DNA from: Chromera velia
Lineage: Eukaryota; Sar; Chromeraceae
Reading direction: 5' to 3'
Assembly (NCBI GenBank): GCA_018398765.1
Contig: JAHBMJ010001383.1
Span: 2,501 to 27,500, forward strand
DNA length: 25,000 nucleotides
The notes under the pieces were generated by a model. The model was not told where the DNA came from, did no database searches, and saw only the letters and a list, made by a program, of their open reading frames with translations. The number at the start of each line of letters is the position of its first letter. Position 1 is the stretch's first letter. Positions 16,165 through 25,000 of this stretch are shown here, piece after piece. Made by a program: the position numbers and the translations under genes.

Positions 16165-17166
16165 ATGGTTGAGACTTGAGTAGAGAAGAGAGCAAGGAAG
16201 AAGGCAGAGGAAGCCACAGCAAAAACAGCTGCAGCTGCGCAAGCAGATGGGCAAAAGATGATTGTTCTCTCCTGAAAAAACTTACAGTCTTTGATTGATT
16301 CCTCTATCCAAAAGGAGATTTAGCAAGGAATGGCTGCTCTTGCTCCTTCTCTCTCGACAGCTCCGGTTGTGCCGTCTCCTACTGTTACTTTGTCTCCAAA
16401 AGCAAATAAGGAGGAGGAAGAGGCCCCTTTTGCCCCTGTTTCGTCTTCCTACCGGTATATGAAGGTAGACTTTGCTGCCGTTCCCCAGATAAAGGGGAAA
16501 GACAACATTAAGGAGTGGGCCCAGAAGTGGGAGAATTTCTGCAACGACCAGCTCCCTCGAGAAAGATTTCCTAATCTCGAGAGTTGGAGGAACAAAGTGA
16601 AGGTTTGCTACGACAAGATCGAGAACATGGTTGTGAGCGCTGACATCCAGAGGCTGCTGGGTCGGAGTGTGTGTGCAGAGAGCATCCCTCGTGCTCTGAA
16701 GAAAGAGTACGGCCTCGTCACCTTCAACGTAGAGAGCAAGATCGCCCTCCGTATCCAGTTCTTCCCCTACCACTGCGAGAAGCTTGACAGAGACGGCCTA
16801 CCTGTTGTCCGCTCTGGCCTTGTCTTCTCCTACTACACCATTCACAAGAGGCTTGATCAGCTTCTTAGTGATGCAGCAAAAGAGAAATACCGCATCGACG
16901 AGGACAGCCTGGTCCCCAATATCCTGAATTCGTTCACTCGAGAGCAGTGCAAAGAGATCCTCCGTGCGCTTCCCGATAACGTCTTCGAGGAGGCAGACAA
17001 CATTGCCGAACTCGACGACCTCTCCCTTTCCCGCATCAAATTTTTGCTGCTGCAAAAGATCCTCAAAAAATTTGCTCTGACTGACAGCCCCCAAACAGAG
17101 CAGAAACAGGAGAGAGAGAAAGGTTTGGAAGGGGTTGAGAGGGCAAACGGCGCGTTTGACGGATAG
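16165..17166 (+). pseudogene. copia gag (capsid part)
   Basis: The intact frame is 16330-17166 (278 codons). The same frame upstream to an ATG at 16165 reads as a Lys/Ala-rich leader (KKAEEATAKTAAAAQADGQK) with three stops at 16177, 16273 and 16321. These fit CGA to TGA or CAG to TAG changes, so the original start was probably 16165. The main body (IKEWAQKWENFCNDQLPRER; later DNVFEEADNIAELDDLSLSR) has the helical, charged character of copia Gag but is too diverged to match by motif. It ends with TAG at 17164-17166, after which the frame continues into zinc knuckles. Gag would form the virus-like particle that carries element RNA. Confidence 0.75.
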
Positions 17167-17418
17167 TCGAGTGTGCAGAATGGACAGTCTGGGGGGAAGG
17201 GGTCTGGTTCTTCCTCTTCTCAGTCCCCTCCTGTATGCCACACTTGCGGCAATTGGCACTCTGTCTCTTAGACTGTTCAGTGCCGAGCTATGCAGGAAGA
17301 CGCCCCCCCCTGCAGGTCGTGCGGAGAGAAGGGGCATTGAGACAGGGCCCCTGTATGCAAGAAGAACTCTGGGGGGGGAAAGGGCAGCAGCGGCTGCCCC
17401 TGACTATACTCGGGAGGG
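17167..17418 (+). pseudogene. copia gag zinc-knuckle region
   Basis: In the gag frame, CHTCGNWHSVS (from 17236) and CRSCGEKGH (from 17311) start two CCHC-type knuckles whose last Cys residues lie at about 17281 and 17356. TAG (in the first) and TGA (in the second) stops interrupt them, where Gln and Arg would fit. Such knuckles bind element RNA. Having two knuckles is a feature of some copia elements. Confidence 0.65.
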
Positions 17419-18657
17419 TTGAGAGATGTGCGGGCTGGGGGGGGGATCCGCCTCCGAAATTCTTTCGGGCCCCTCAGCATTGTAGATGATGAAGGTGGAG
17501 AGGTGGAGCGTGTGGGGGCAGCGGGGGAAAAAGAGGACTCGAGATGGGTATGGAGAAAGAAATTCCCCGTTGCCGACACTGGTTGCAGTCGGCATTTGAT
17601 CAGGGGGGATCTGGAGGACTCGATTGTTTCCTGTCGCCCTCGTGAGTTTCGGTATGAGGAAGCCTCTGGGGGGGAGATGGTTTGTGCTGAAGAGGTGGAG
17701 GCAGTTCCTGTCCTCAAGGGGGTGGATGGAGATCTCGTTTGTCCTCTCTTCAAAGGAGCTTTTAAATCGTCAGTGCCTACCTCTCTTCTCTTTGTGAGGG
17801 GCTGTAGGATGTAGAAAGTTGTTTCCCCCTTTTGGGTTGAATTATTTCCTGGGCAGGGGGGGGTGCCTATGCGCGTGCGTTTGTATGAGAGAGGCGGTGT
17901 CCATGTAGTGCATATTCTCTTTCTCTCTTCCTCTACTCAATTGAATGAGAATTCAGACAACGTGTTTGTTGCTATCGCACATGAGTCCCTTTCCCCCCAC
18001 AATTTATCTGTCTCCATTGAGAAGGCAAAACTCTCTGTAACGGAAGGTGTACATATGACTGCTCATAAACTGAACATGTGGTATGCAAGGTTTGGTCACG
18101 CGACCGGCGCGCGCTTGTATGCTTACTTCAAAGAGAAGGGAATAGCCCATCGAGTAACCATACAGGAGTGTGAGGAGTTAATTGACTGTAGAGAGTGTAG
18201 AGAAGTGAACAAGGAGATGAGACGGATTCCAGCCAGGGAGGGGGGTGGCGGAAGAAATGAACGTATAGGCTCGCACTGAACGCAGGATCTCCTTTTTCTT
18301 TCTAGGGGTGTGCCTGCAAGTTTCCTGACAGAGAGGTCAAAAAGACTGATGGATGGAGAAGTTTTGAAAAAGAAAGCCCACGCAGTCAAGCATCTCTGTT
18401 CTGTAGTCAGAAGGTACGAGCCCCGTTTTGGAAAGGTAGAACAGGTGCAGACAGATAACGGAGGTGAATTCGAAGGCGACAAGCCACTGGCAGGTCAGTA
18501 TGATCACTTCTATCAGGAAGAGCGCATCCACCACAGACGAGGGGCAGACTACACACCACAGCATCAAGGAAACGCAGAGAGGGCAAACAGAACAGCCAAG
18601 AGGCTTCTAAAAACAGTGAGGAGACAGACAGGCCTGTCTAGATACACAGACAAGTAG
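17419..18657 (+). pseudogene. copia protease and integrase
   Basis: All in the gag frame, broken by stops at 17812 (TAG), 18277 (TGA) and 18655 (TAG). Protease: FPVADTGCSRHLI with the catalytic DTG at 17575-17583. The pre-integrase zinc domain reads HKLNMWYARFGH then C-x2-C (DCRECREV). Its first zinc-binding His in WHxRxGH is Tyr here, one C-to-T change from His. Integrase core: VQTDNGGEFEG gives the second catalytic Asp and YTPQHQGNAERANRTAKR the catalytic Glu. The first Asp is probably in TQDLLFLSRGV near the 18277 stop. The protease cleaves the polyprotein and the integrase inserts the cDNA; neither can be made whole here. Confidence 0.85.
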
Positions 18658-19759
18658 CTGTTCAAAGGAGTTGTGCAGGAGTTGAATAACTGTGTGTCCA
18701 CAGTAACAGGTCAGTCAGCTGTGCGTGTGTGCTTTGGGGAAGAGAGGGCTTCTGAGATTCCATCGATCACTGTAGGCAATCGAGTGTGTGTGTATGATGC
18801 ACAGCCGAGACAGAAGGATGAGGAGGATATGCATGGGGTTCAGGGCTTCTTTGGGGGCATTGAGAGTTCAAACGTGGTGGTGGTGATTGTGCAGAAGAAG
18901 AACGGATGGAAGCTTATTCGTGTTCCTCCATCCTCTGTTTCTCTTATTGCATGGAGAGGTATCGATGGCATTGCATATAAATCTGTTCTTTCTTCTCTTT
19001 TTCTCTCCTCTTCTGGGGACTCTGGGGTTTCTCTGGGATCTGGAAAGGGGGGGGGGGTTGGAAGTGGGGCTGAGGAGAATGATGCCTTCTCAGACGTTGA
19101 TGTGGAGGAAGTGCAGGATGCAGATGATGTTCATCCTGCCCGATTCTCTTCTTCTTTTGCTTCAGCTCGTTTCTTTCCTGAAGTCTCTTGAACGGCTGCT
19201 AAGCTGTTCGAGCGCTGCCTTGTCTCCTCTGAGTCAGCCAGCTCAGGGGGTATGAGTGCTGCTTCATCTCTTCTTCCTCTGGCACCTGCAGGCTCCTAGT
19301 GCAGGCTCGCAAATCCAGAACGGCCAACTGGAGATGCATGTCGAGCAGGAGGGGGGGAAAGAGAAAGAAAAGACTGAGGGAAATGAAGAACACATGGGTC
19401 CTCGGAGGGCCCGTCGGGAAGGAAGAGAAGACGGGGCAATGCCTCCGTTCCCTGTCGTAAGTGAAGTATCAGGGATTTGGATTGGGAGAGAGGAGGATGC
19501 ACTTTGTGTACAGGAAGTTGAAAAGGAGAAGGAAAAGGAAGAGGTGCATGTGGCACCGGAAGATGAAAAGGAGAAGGAAGATGAAGAAGAGGCGTTGAGC
19601 GAGCGCTTTGGAGAATTGAAAGAACGGCTTGTGCAGGTGATCAGGGAAAAAGAAAAGAGGAGACGTCCTCTTCCTCGTGTTGTTCCGATCGATGCTGAGA
19701 TCCAAAAGAAAATGATGGATCACGTAAACCCCCGGAAGGGCCATATAGATGCAACAGCA
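18658..19759 (+). pseudogene. copia spacer between integrase and RT
   Basis: The gag frame continues VVQELNNCVSTVTGQSAV and VGNRVCVYDAQPRQKDEEDM (integrase C-terminal region, like the copia GKxY/VxYx segment) to a TGA at 19189. A second frame, 19256-19819, follows with an acidic, Glu/Lys-rich linker (EVEKEKEKEEVHVAPEDEKE) of the kind seen between copia integrase and RT. A frame change therefore lies between 19190 and 19310. Confidence 0.6.
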
Positions 19760-20390
19760 GAAGAAGTGGCAGGGGGGAGTCATGAAGGCAGAATACGCAG
19801 TGAGCTTGAGAGGTTCTAAGAGAAGATGTTTGCCCGGGGGGTGCGTTTGTGGGGGAAGGAAGGCGATGCATTGCCGTTGGGTACTCACCTGGAAGAAGAA
19901 AGGAAGAGAGAGGGTAACGAAGGCTCGTTTGGTGGTAAAAGGCTTTCAGGATGATCGAAAGGACTTGTAATCATATTCAAGTACAGCTGATTGGTGGTCG
20001 GTGTTGCTTGTTCTTTCTTTTGCTGCCACTAAGGGGTGGGGGTGTGCAAAGTCTGATGTGCGGACTGCCTTCCTGACTGCCGAAATGAAAGATGAAGTCT
20101 TTGTACATTTGCCTGACAATCTGCCTGACGGTCTGTCTGAGTGGATGAAGGGGGGGTGCATGTTTAAATTGAACAAAACCATGTATAGACTGGCCGACGC
20201 TCCTCGTCTGTACACTCAGAGTTTCAGAAAGATTGCAAGAGAAGAGGGCTGGGAAGAGTTGAGGGAAAGTGTGTTTACAAAGAAAGATGGAAAAGGAGAG
20301 ATCGAAGCTGTCATGCTCATGTATGTGGATGATCTACTCATCTTTGCTGCTGACTCTCTCACTCACTTTGCACCCATCCAGAAATCTTAA
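19760..20390 (+). pseudogene. copia reverse transcriptase (RVT_2)
   Basis: In the third frame: CRWVLTWKKKGRERVTKARL, VVKGFQDDRKDL, a TAA at 19968 (CAA expected), SYSSTADWWSVLLVLSFAAT, KSDVRTAFLTAEMKDEVFVH (first catalytic Asp), CMFKLNKTMYRLADAPRLYT and VMLMYVDDLLIF with YVDD at 20322-20333. This order and wording is diagnostic of copia RT. The shift from the linker frame occurs around 19770-19790, next to a run of six G. The piece ends at a TAA at 20388. Confidence 0.92.
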
Positions 20391-21353
20391 AGACTCAAGA
20401 TGGATGAGCCTGAATTGTTGGAGGAGGGAGAAAGTTTTGAGTACATCGGCATCATGCTGACTCGAACGAAGGATGGTTATGAGATTGGGCAGAAGGAGTA
20501 CCTCAATTTGATTGAGATTGGTGAGAAGAAATTGCATGGAGGGAGACTGAATGCATCTCTTCTTGAGGTTTCAGAAGTACAGGAAGTCTTGAATGATCTG
20601 ATCCCTCTGATGCAAAAATGCACAAGTATCACAGGGTGGGTTATTCGGACACTTCCTTACATCTCTTTTCTTTTCAGTGAGTTGTCTCGATGGTCGACTC
20701 GGCCTTCTGCAGAGAAGGTTGAGGGGGTGTTGCGTCTTCTTCTGCATGCTCAGGAAACAGAAAGCTCTCTTGTTTTCACGCCTTATCCCAATCCTAAGAT
20801 TGTCCCCTTCCATGATGGTTCTTTTTCTCTTTCTCGGGGGGAGGGGTAGGTAGGGTATGAGGCTTTTCTAGTTGATCAGAGCGAGTCGATTGAATCCATG
20901 CGAGAGAGCAATCTTTTTGCGTAGAAGTCTAAACAAATCAAGAGAGTCTTGAATTTCAGCACGTTTTCTGAGCTCTGCGCATAGCATGAAACAGTGAAGA
21001 AAGCGTATGCATGGAAGTCGTTTGCAGAGGCTCTCTGGCAGAAGAAAGTCTCGATCGAATTCGTGACTAATTCTGCTCCTCTGATGGAACAGTTAGAGAT
21101 GGGAGAGGCGAGATCGGAGCCTCGTCTGCAAGGCATGCTTCGATTTGTTCGGCAAGAGTTAAGAGCAATGAGAGCAAAAACACTGTGGTGCCTGAAAAAT
21201 CTCATGCATGCAGACAGACAGACAAAATTGCAACTTTTAAGGGACAAAGGCACTCAGTATCTCCCTCATGATCGATCGACTGCAGTCAAATCAGGTGCGA
21301 GACGGAAGATAATTGATTTTACAAAGAAGGTTCGCTTTGCTTGCCCTAACTGA
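20391..21353 (+). pseudogene. copia RT connection and RNase H
   Basis: Same frame as the RT. SFEYIGIMLTRTKDGYEIGQ (the y-fLGi...sQ..Y region), TLPYISFLFSELSRWSTRPS (the TRPDI...LSR equivalent) and HDGSFSLSRGEG precede a TAG at 20847. A second TAG within FA-KSKQIK stands where copia RNases H have Trp, as does a third in LCA-HETVKK. WKSFAEALWQKK, FVTNSAPLMEQL (Asn in place of the expected catalytic Asp) and KNLMHADRQTK close the domain. The frame ends at TGA 21351-21353, 35 bp before the 3' LTR. RNase H would degrade the RNA template during cDNA synthesis. Confidence 0.85.
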
Positions 21354-21388
21354 GTGATCGTTCATTGTATTGACAATCAGGGGGTGAT

Positions 21389-21627
21389 TGTAAGGGCTCA
21401 GTATAGGATTGCCTGCCGCCAGTCCCGCCGCCGCATGATAGTAAGATATGTGGCAGGGGTGTGCTCCATACATTGAATTAATTCTGAGTGAGATCTGCGT
21501 TTGGATACAACAACAGACTGAATGACAGAAGAGAAGAAGTTTCTTCTCTCTGTCAGTTCTCTCTCTATAAAACTATGAGACCAAGTAAATCTATGTCTAT
21601 TGTCTGTTAGAGTCCAACCACTTTTCA
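21389..21627 (+). repeat. 3' LTR of the copia element
   Basis: 239 bp, begins TGTAAGGG and ends TTTTCA. It is preceded by CAGGGGGTGAT, a weak polypurine tract candidate at 21379-21388. See the 5' LTR for divergence. Confidence 0.95.
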
Positions 21628-21632
21628 AATTA
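21628..21632. repeat. Target-site duplication, right (AATTA)
   Basis: Exact partner of 15875-15879. Confidence 0.9.
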
Positions 21633-22410
21633 TACTGTTTTTAAAAAGAATGTAATATCTAGTACTGTCTTTTCTCATGAACGTCCAGCTTTAAACTGAA
21701 TTTTTGCTAGTATTCACTATAATTCACTAGTCATATAATTTTAAATAACTATAAATAACTTCAATTAATCTATTAAAGATACAAAGCATTTTTTATTATA
21801 GTTTGGATGCTCATAGATACTCATAGAATCGTAAAGAGAAACGTACCCGTAACTGTTTGGGATGTCATTGATTGAGGTACCAAGCTTCACGTGCGCCAGA
21901 GTGCTTGCATAACCGGCGATCAATTATTTAAAGTATTGTCCAATCGTTTATGAGACTAGTTACTAAAACTCTACGGTGTTATACTATAATTTGAAGATCA
22001 ACCATATATTGCTACTTACTATAGTTTATTATGATAAATGTTCTTTTAATATGTCCATTGTCCATAATATAAGTGAGTGATAAACATGCTAAAATAGTAA
22101 ATTCTAGGGTAATTTTTTCGAGTGGGTAACTAGGTGGATGAAAGTTAAGTAACTTAAATTATAATCACCGTTAAATCATGACATTCTGTATAAAATTGAT
22201 TAACTAGTCGGACTCTAGTTGTGATTAATTGATATTGTCAATGATTGTTTCAATATTGAATTATAATTAGAAATGATATATCTAATAATATATTAAACTA
22301 ATAATATTTCTTAATTTTTTAAAAGAATTTTTTATAGCTAGGAACTCTAGTACTAGGGGTAATTAAAAAAAAATAAATAAAAAAGAAATGGTCTCCAGGG
22401 CAAATTTATT
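21633..22410. other. AT-rich noncoding block
   Basis: Strongly AT-rich with many A/T runs and scattered CACTAG/ACTAGT motifs. No open frame, RNA gene or element terminus is recognised except the LINE D poly(A) at its right border. It is possibly degraded repeat or matrix-attachment-like DNA. This is the flank into which the copia element inserted. Confidence 0.5.
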
Positions 22411-22639
22411 AATTTTTTTTTTGTTTTTCGATGATGACCTCCATTAAGACACGACAAGCATATGCAACACCTTGCAACACATAAGTAATAGTTATATAAT
22501 GGGGGGGTATTGACTTAAAGTTTGTTCCTAGCATCTGGCCTATACGTCTTTTGTCTGTTCTTTCTGTCCTGGTTACTGCGCTCGCTGCTAGCTCTCTCTC
22601 TCATGCGACCTTATACTTGATGCTCCTCCGTCCGAATGC

Positions 22640-23300
22640 CTTCTTCGGCATTTGTTAAATACTTCCTACCCCTCAGTCATGACCAGCGCACTGTCTACTT
22701 CTCCTTCCTCCCAGCCCTCCCCCTGTACTCCTCTGGTCCCCCGAATGCACGCGCTTGCCGCTTTCAGGTGGGCAATCTACAGTTGGGCTCGGATCCGGCC
22801 ACACGTCTTGCTCACGTGTTGCCTCCATTTCTCACTCAATCGCTCTGCCACCCTCTTCAAGAACATCTTTACCTCCCCCTCCATCGTCCCGTCGACCGCA
22901 CTCACCAGTGGGGTGAAGTCGCACCCTCTGTCTGCGCTTGCCTGCCCATGATGTTTCCTCTTCTTTTCTTCTGCTGCTGCTTTGAGGGCTTGAGTCCAGG
23001 TCACCTTCTCCCTCGAGGCGGCGTGTGGGTTTATCACTCTGGTATCAAAAATTGCCAGCCTTTGTGGAGTATAGGCCCCCCGGACTTGGAAGTCCTCCCT
23101 TAGCACCGGACATCCTTGTACCTCCCCTTCTTCCCTAATGATCGGCTCCTTTGCATGGACCGCTCCCGCGGGGTATGCTTCCGCTGCTAGACTCGCCTAC
23201 GTACGGTTGACTTCGTCATGTCGCAGCGTAGGCAGTCCCCCTACTGGGCAGTTAAGGGCGTGTTACAGACTCCACCTTCCCCCACATCCCTCACATCTGC
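22640..23300 (-). pseudogene. LINE D zinc motif and RLE-like endonuclease domain
   Basis: The minus frame reads CEGCGGRWSL, TAA, HALNCPVGGLPTLRHDEVNR. This gives C-x2-C-x8-H-x4-C with the stop at one position. After [20 protein letters not shown] comes [28 protein letters not shown], then [12 protein letters not shown]. This has the spacing of the R/K-P-D ... D-x-x-V ... K motif of restriction-like endonucleases in R2/CRE/NeSL-type LINEs (E-D in place of P-D). It continues [23 protein letters not shown], a TAG after GRIRAQL, and SACIRGTRG. In such elements this domain nicks the target DNA. The RLE assignment rests on motif spacing only and is an inference. Confidence 0.6.
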
Positions 23301-23754
23301 TGTTCTCCCCCCCTACCCTCCCCTGATATCGGATTATCATCGCATCCCGGAATTCATCTGGGCTGAGATTCATTCCGTGTTCCTTTAGGGAGGTGGTCGT
23401 CAGCCATCCTGACTGTCTCTTTTTTTTAGACTGCCTGACTTCCTCACACTGGTCCTCACTGGCTGCCTGCCCTGACTGGCTGTCTAACCTCTCCTACTCC
23501 TTCTCTACTGCTTCTTTTACTGCTTCTCTGTGGGCTGCCCTTGCCTTCTGCCCCCTCTTCACATGCTTGTCTGCGTCTATGTCTTCTCCTCGAAGGATGA
23601 CCTCTATGATCGCTTCACTGGCTGCGGCTGAGGTCTTGTAGTCCCTGTCCGCTGTTTCGGTGGGTTTGGGGATGCTTGGGCTTAGCAGTCAGACCGGGAG
23701 GGTGGCAACGTCTCTCAGCCATACGTCGTGTTGGGTGGAAGGCCCTCCGTTCTG

Positions 23755-23990
23755 TCATTTTTTCATCAGGGCGGCGATGAGGCGGTCTCTGATCATGCCT
23801 TCCAACTGCCCCATCTGTCCCCCCGCCCCTGGCACTACCCGCACCACAAACTTCCATTGGTGCTGCACGGATTTGGAACAGGCTGCGTATGCTTTGTGGG
23901 GGGCAAATTTTGCTGCTGTTGCGACTCTCTCCACACTTCCGGCCCACTCCTTCACCTTTTCCTGCACTCATTTCTCTCTGTGTGTGTCCG
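23755..23990 (-). pseudogene. LINE D RT connection region
   Basis: The minus frame 23967-23755 encodes EKVKEWAGSVERVATAAKFA, PHKAYAACSKSVQHQWKFVV and RVVPGAGGQMGQLEGMIRDR, then LIAALMKK. This matches the segment found after the RT in LINEs of many invertebrates and protists (eW-x-x-E...L..iA...PqaAYaaf..g....w.y..Rt). It links the RT thumb with the zinc motif. Confidence 0.7.
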
Positions 23991-24236
23991 TACCTACGTG
24001 CCCCCCTAGGAGATGCGTCTCCTCTACTATTTGCAGGTCGGGGAACTCTGTAAAAATCTCTTTAGCTTACTGCAGAAATTGTGGGAGCACTGCAAAAGTC
24101 AGCTTGTCCACTTCTACTATATACCCTGCCGCGGGCCCCCTCTTGACTAACTTGCGCAGCCATGCTCGCAGCTGGCGCAACCAGCCGGTATTGGACGCGT
24201 CATCCGCATACCAGAGCTGGTGCCAGTATCTCTAGG
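23991..24236 (-). pseudogene. LINE D reverse transcriptase, YADD to thumb
   Basis: The minus frame begins YWHQLWYADDASNTGWLRQL (YADD at 24199-24210) and continues RAWLRKLVKRGPAAGYIVEV, then DKLTFAVLPQFLQ, a TAA, AKEIFTEFPDLQIVEETHLL and GGHVGTD. The pattern QvWYADDas..G.l..L..W...l...Gp.yGY....K..l, followed by the LGg.iG strand, is that of a LINE RT palm and thumb. The TAA replaces what is probably CAA. No RT sequence upstream of the YADD motif is present. Confidence 0.82.
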
Positions 24237-25000
24237 GGGGATCGGGCTCCTGCTGTTGTTGTTTTTTCTTCTCCGTTCTGGCTGCCACCCCTGCACTTCA
24301 TCTGTCTGCTGTGAAAACCCAGTCGCTTCCGTTTCGGGCCGACGCGGAGGTAGCAGAAGAAGACGATGCTGTGGGATGTGAATCGCCCAGGGGTGGGGCT
24401 GGTGGGCGAGCTGAGGGGTAGTACGAGTGGAGGGAGGAGGGGGGGGAGGAGGAGGATGAGGAGGAGGACGAGGAGGAAGGTGCATGGAGGGAGGAGGAGG
24501 AGGAGGAGGAGGAGGAGGAGGAGGAGGAGAATAAAATGGGGGAGGAAGCCGAAGATGATGAAAGGGCGGCTGCCTGTCTACCTGTCTTGTGTATCGGGTT
24601 GTCCTCTCTTCCTGTCTGGTTTGGCGTATGAGTAGTTGTGGCGGTGGGTGTATGCTCTTTGGCTTCCTGTCTCCTGTCTCTCGCCCCTGTCTGTTTCTCC
24701 TTGTTTGCGCGGCGAGGCTCGTGCAATGATGGACCCGCGGCCGCGGCCCGCGCGCCGCCCGCGCTTGCATGCATGAAGGTCCGGAGAATGAAGGAGACGG
24801 CATTTGGCGACAGAAAGACAGGATGTCTAAGGCAGAGTGGCAACTAGTGGCAATCATGGGCAAGAGATTCCAATCAACGACTTCGACCTGCCACCGTATG
24901 AGTCACCCATGTTGCGATCATCCGAATCGACCGGGTGTGCAGGGGTTTCCTTGATCAAGAAAAGGTTCAGGGCGTGTTGCTGAAAGGAAGATTGAGGCGC
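24237..25000. other. Low-complexity GC-rich region, unassigned
   Basis: Beyond the LINE D truncation point the sequence is simple-repeat-rich (GGA block) and then extremely GC-rich (24733-24765, including GCGGCCGCGG). The last 200 bases look less repetitive; a plus-strand piece RIDRVCRGFLDQEKVQGVLL runs to the edge but is too short to call. Ser-, Pro- or Arg-rich frames across the repeat are artefacts. It may be the promoter or 5' side of a gene outside the window. Confidence 0.4.
24427..24535 (+). repeat. (GGA)n-rich tract
   Basis: About 110 bp of GGA/GGAT/GAC triplets with interruptions. It is purine-only over long stretches, so it could form triplex-type structure. Confidence 0.85.

Larger units (their letters stand above)
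15880..21627 (+). mobile_element. Ty1/copia-type LTR retrotransposon, bounded but inactive
   Basis: The element is 5748 bp: a 239-bp LTR, an internal region with gag, protease, integrase, RT and RNase H in copia order (integrase before RT), and a second 239-bp LTR, flanked by a 5-bp AATTA duplication. The 3' LTR begins TG and both LTRs end CA (the 5' LTR begins TA, one transition from TG). Gag-pol appears to have been one long frame. It is now broken by more than a dozen stops and two frame changes between 19190 and 19830. The LTRs differ at 13 of 239 positions, so the insertion is not recent. No standard initiator-Met primer site was seen after the 5' LTR. Confidence 0.95.
22411..24236 (-). 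mobile_element. LINE D: 5'-truncated LINE with zinc motif and RLE-like C-terminal domain
   Basis: On the minus strand, high to low: RT from just before YADD (24236), a thumb/connection segment, a CCHC-like motif (23248-23295), a restriction-like endonuclease domain (23110-22780), a short tail, a 3' UTR, and an A-rich tail at 22411-22428 (T run on the plus strand). The domain order RT-zinc-RLE differs from the APE-type LINEs at the left of the window. The start near 24236, directly before the catalytic YADD, indicates 5' truncation. In-frame stops in every part show that it is dead. Confidence 0.75.

Noticed and set aside
793-21353. Possible reassignment of TAG or TGA as sense codons, because frames continue past them
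   Set aside because: TAA, TAG and TGA all occur in the broken frames, along with frameshifts and lost catalytic residues, which fits decay better than a code change.
24298-24863. A minus-strand protein with long Ser or Pro runs
   Set aside because: It comes from the GGA repeat read in two frames; flanking residues show no conserved domain.

Overview
Type of DNA. The window reads as repeat-rich nuclear DNA of a eukaryote. It holds four remnants of non-LTR retrotransposons (LINEs), one Ty1/copia-type LTR retrotransposon, a hAT-like transposase remnant, many microsatellites, and two stretches that look like intron-containing host genes. No tRNA, rRNA, CRISPR array or bacterial operon was seen. 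Long G/C homopolymer runs, purine/pyrimidine strand asymmetry and this mix of element families would fit a protist or alga, for example a photosynthetic alveolate such as Chromera. That is a guess from general impression, not a demonstrated assignment.

Layout. (1) 1-8510 is dominated by one large minus-strand APE-endonuclease LINE ('LINE C'). Its 5' end lies near 8510, its endonuclease at about 6292-4534, its reverse transcriptase (RT) at about 3700-2617, and its RT thumb resumes at 240-1 and leaves the window. The gap between 2617 and 240 is filled by two nested plus-strand, 5'-truncated LINEs of a related family: LINE A at 241-692 and LINE B at about 790-2616. Each ends in an (ATC)n tract. 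A block of about 0.6 kb of ATCC/ATCT repeats splits the LINE C endonuclease at 4945-5556. (2) 8813-10960 on the plus strand is a candidate multi-exon gene whose pieces resemble a cyclin box, with lesions. (3) 10960-12471 is a minus-strand hAT-like transposase remnant, interrupted by microsatellites and flanked on both sides by the same ACTGTACTAT-type repeat. A GC-rich hairpin lies at one border. (4) 13096-14997 has plus-strand coding-like segments of unknown function, including two Cys/His-rich pieces. (5) 15880-21627 is a copia element bounded exactly: two 239-bp LTRs and a 5-bp target-site duplication, AATTA. Its gag-pol is broken by many stops and at least two frameshifts. (6) 22411-24236 on the minus strand is a 5'-truncated LINE of a different class ('LINE D'), with a CCHC motif and a C-terminal domain resembling a restriction-like endonuclease. 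(7) 24237-25000 is low-complexity and unassigned.

How it fits together. Almost everything recognisable is mobile DNA in decay. The inactivating changes are mainly in-frame TAG, TGA and TAA codons at places where CAG, CGA, CAA or TGG would be expected, and 12 of 13 differences between the copia LTRs are transitions, several of them at CpG. This suggests deamination of methylated cytosine as the main decay process. I found no convincing new defence or metabolic system. The most informative items are the nested LINEs with shared (ATC)n tails, the RLE-type LINE, the exactly bounded copia element with a palindrome in its LTR, and the fragmented cyclin-like gene.
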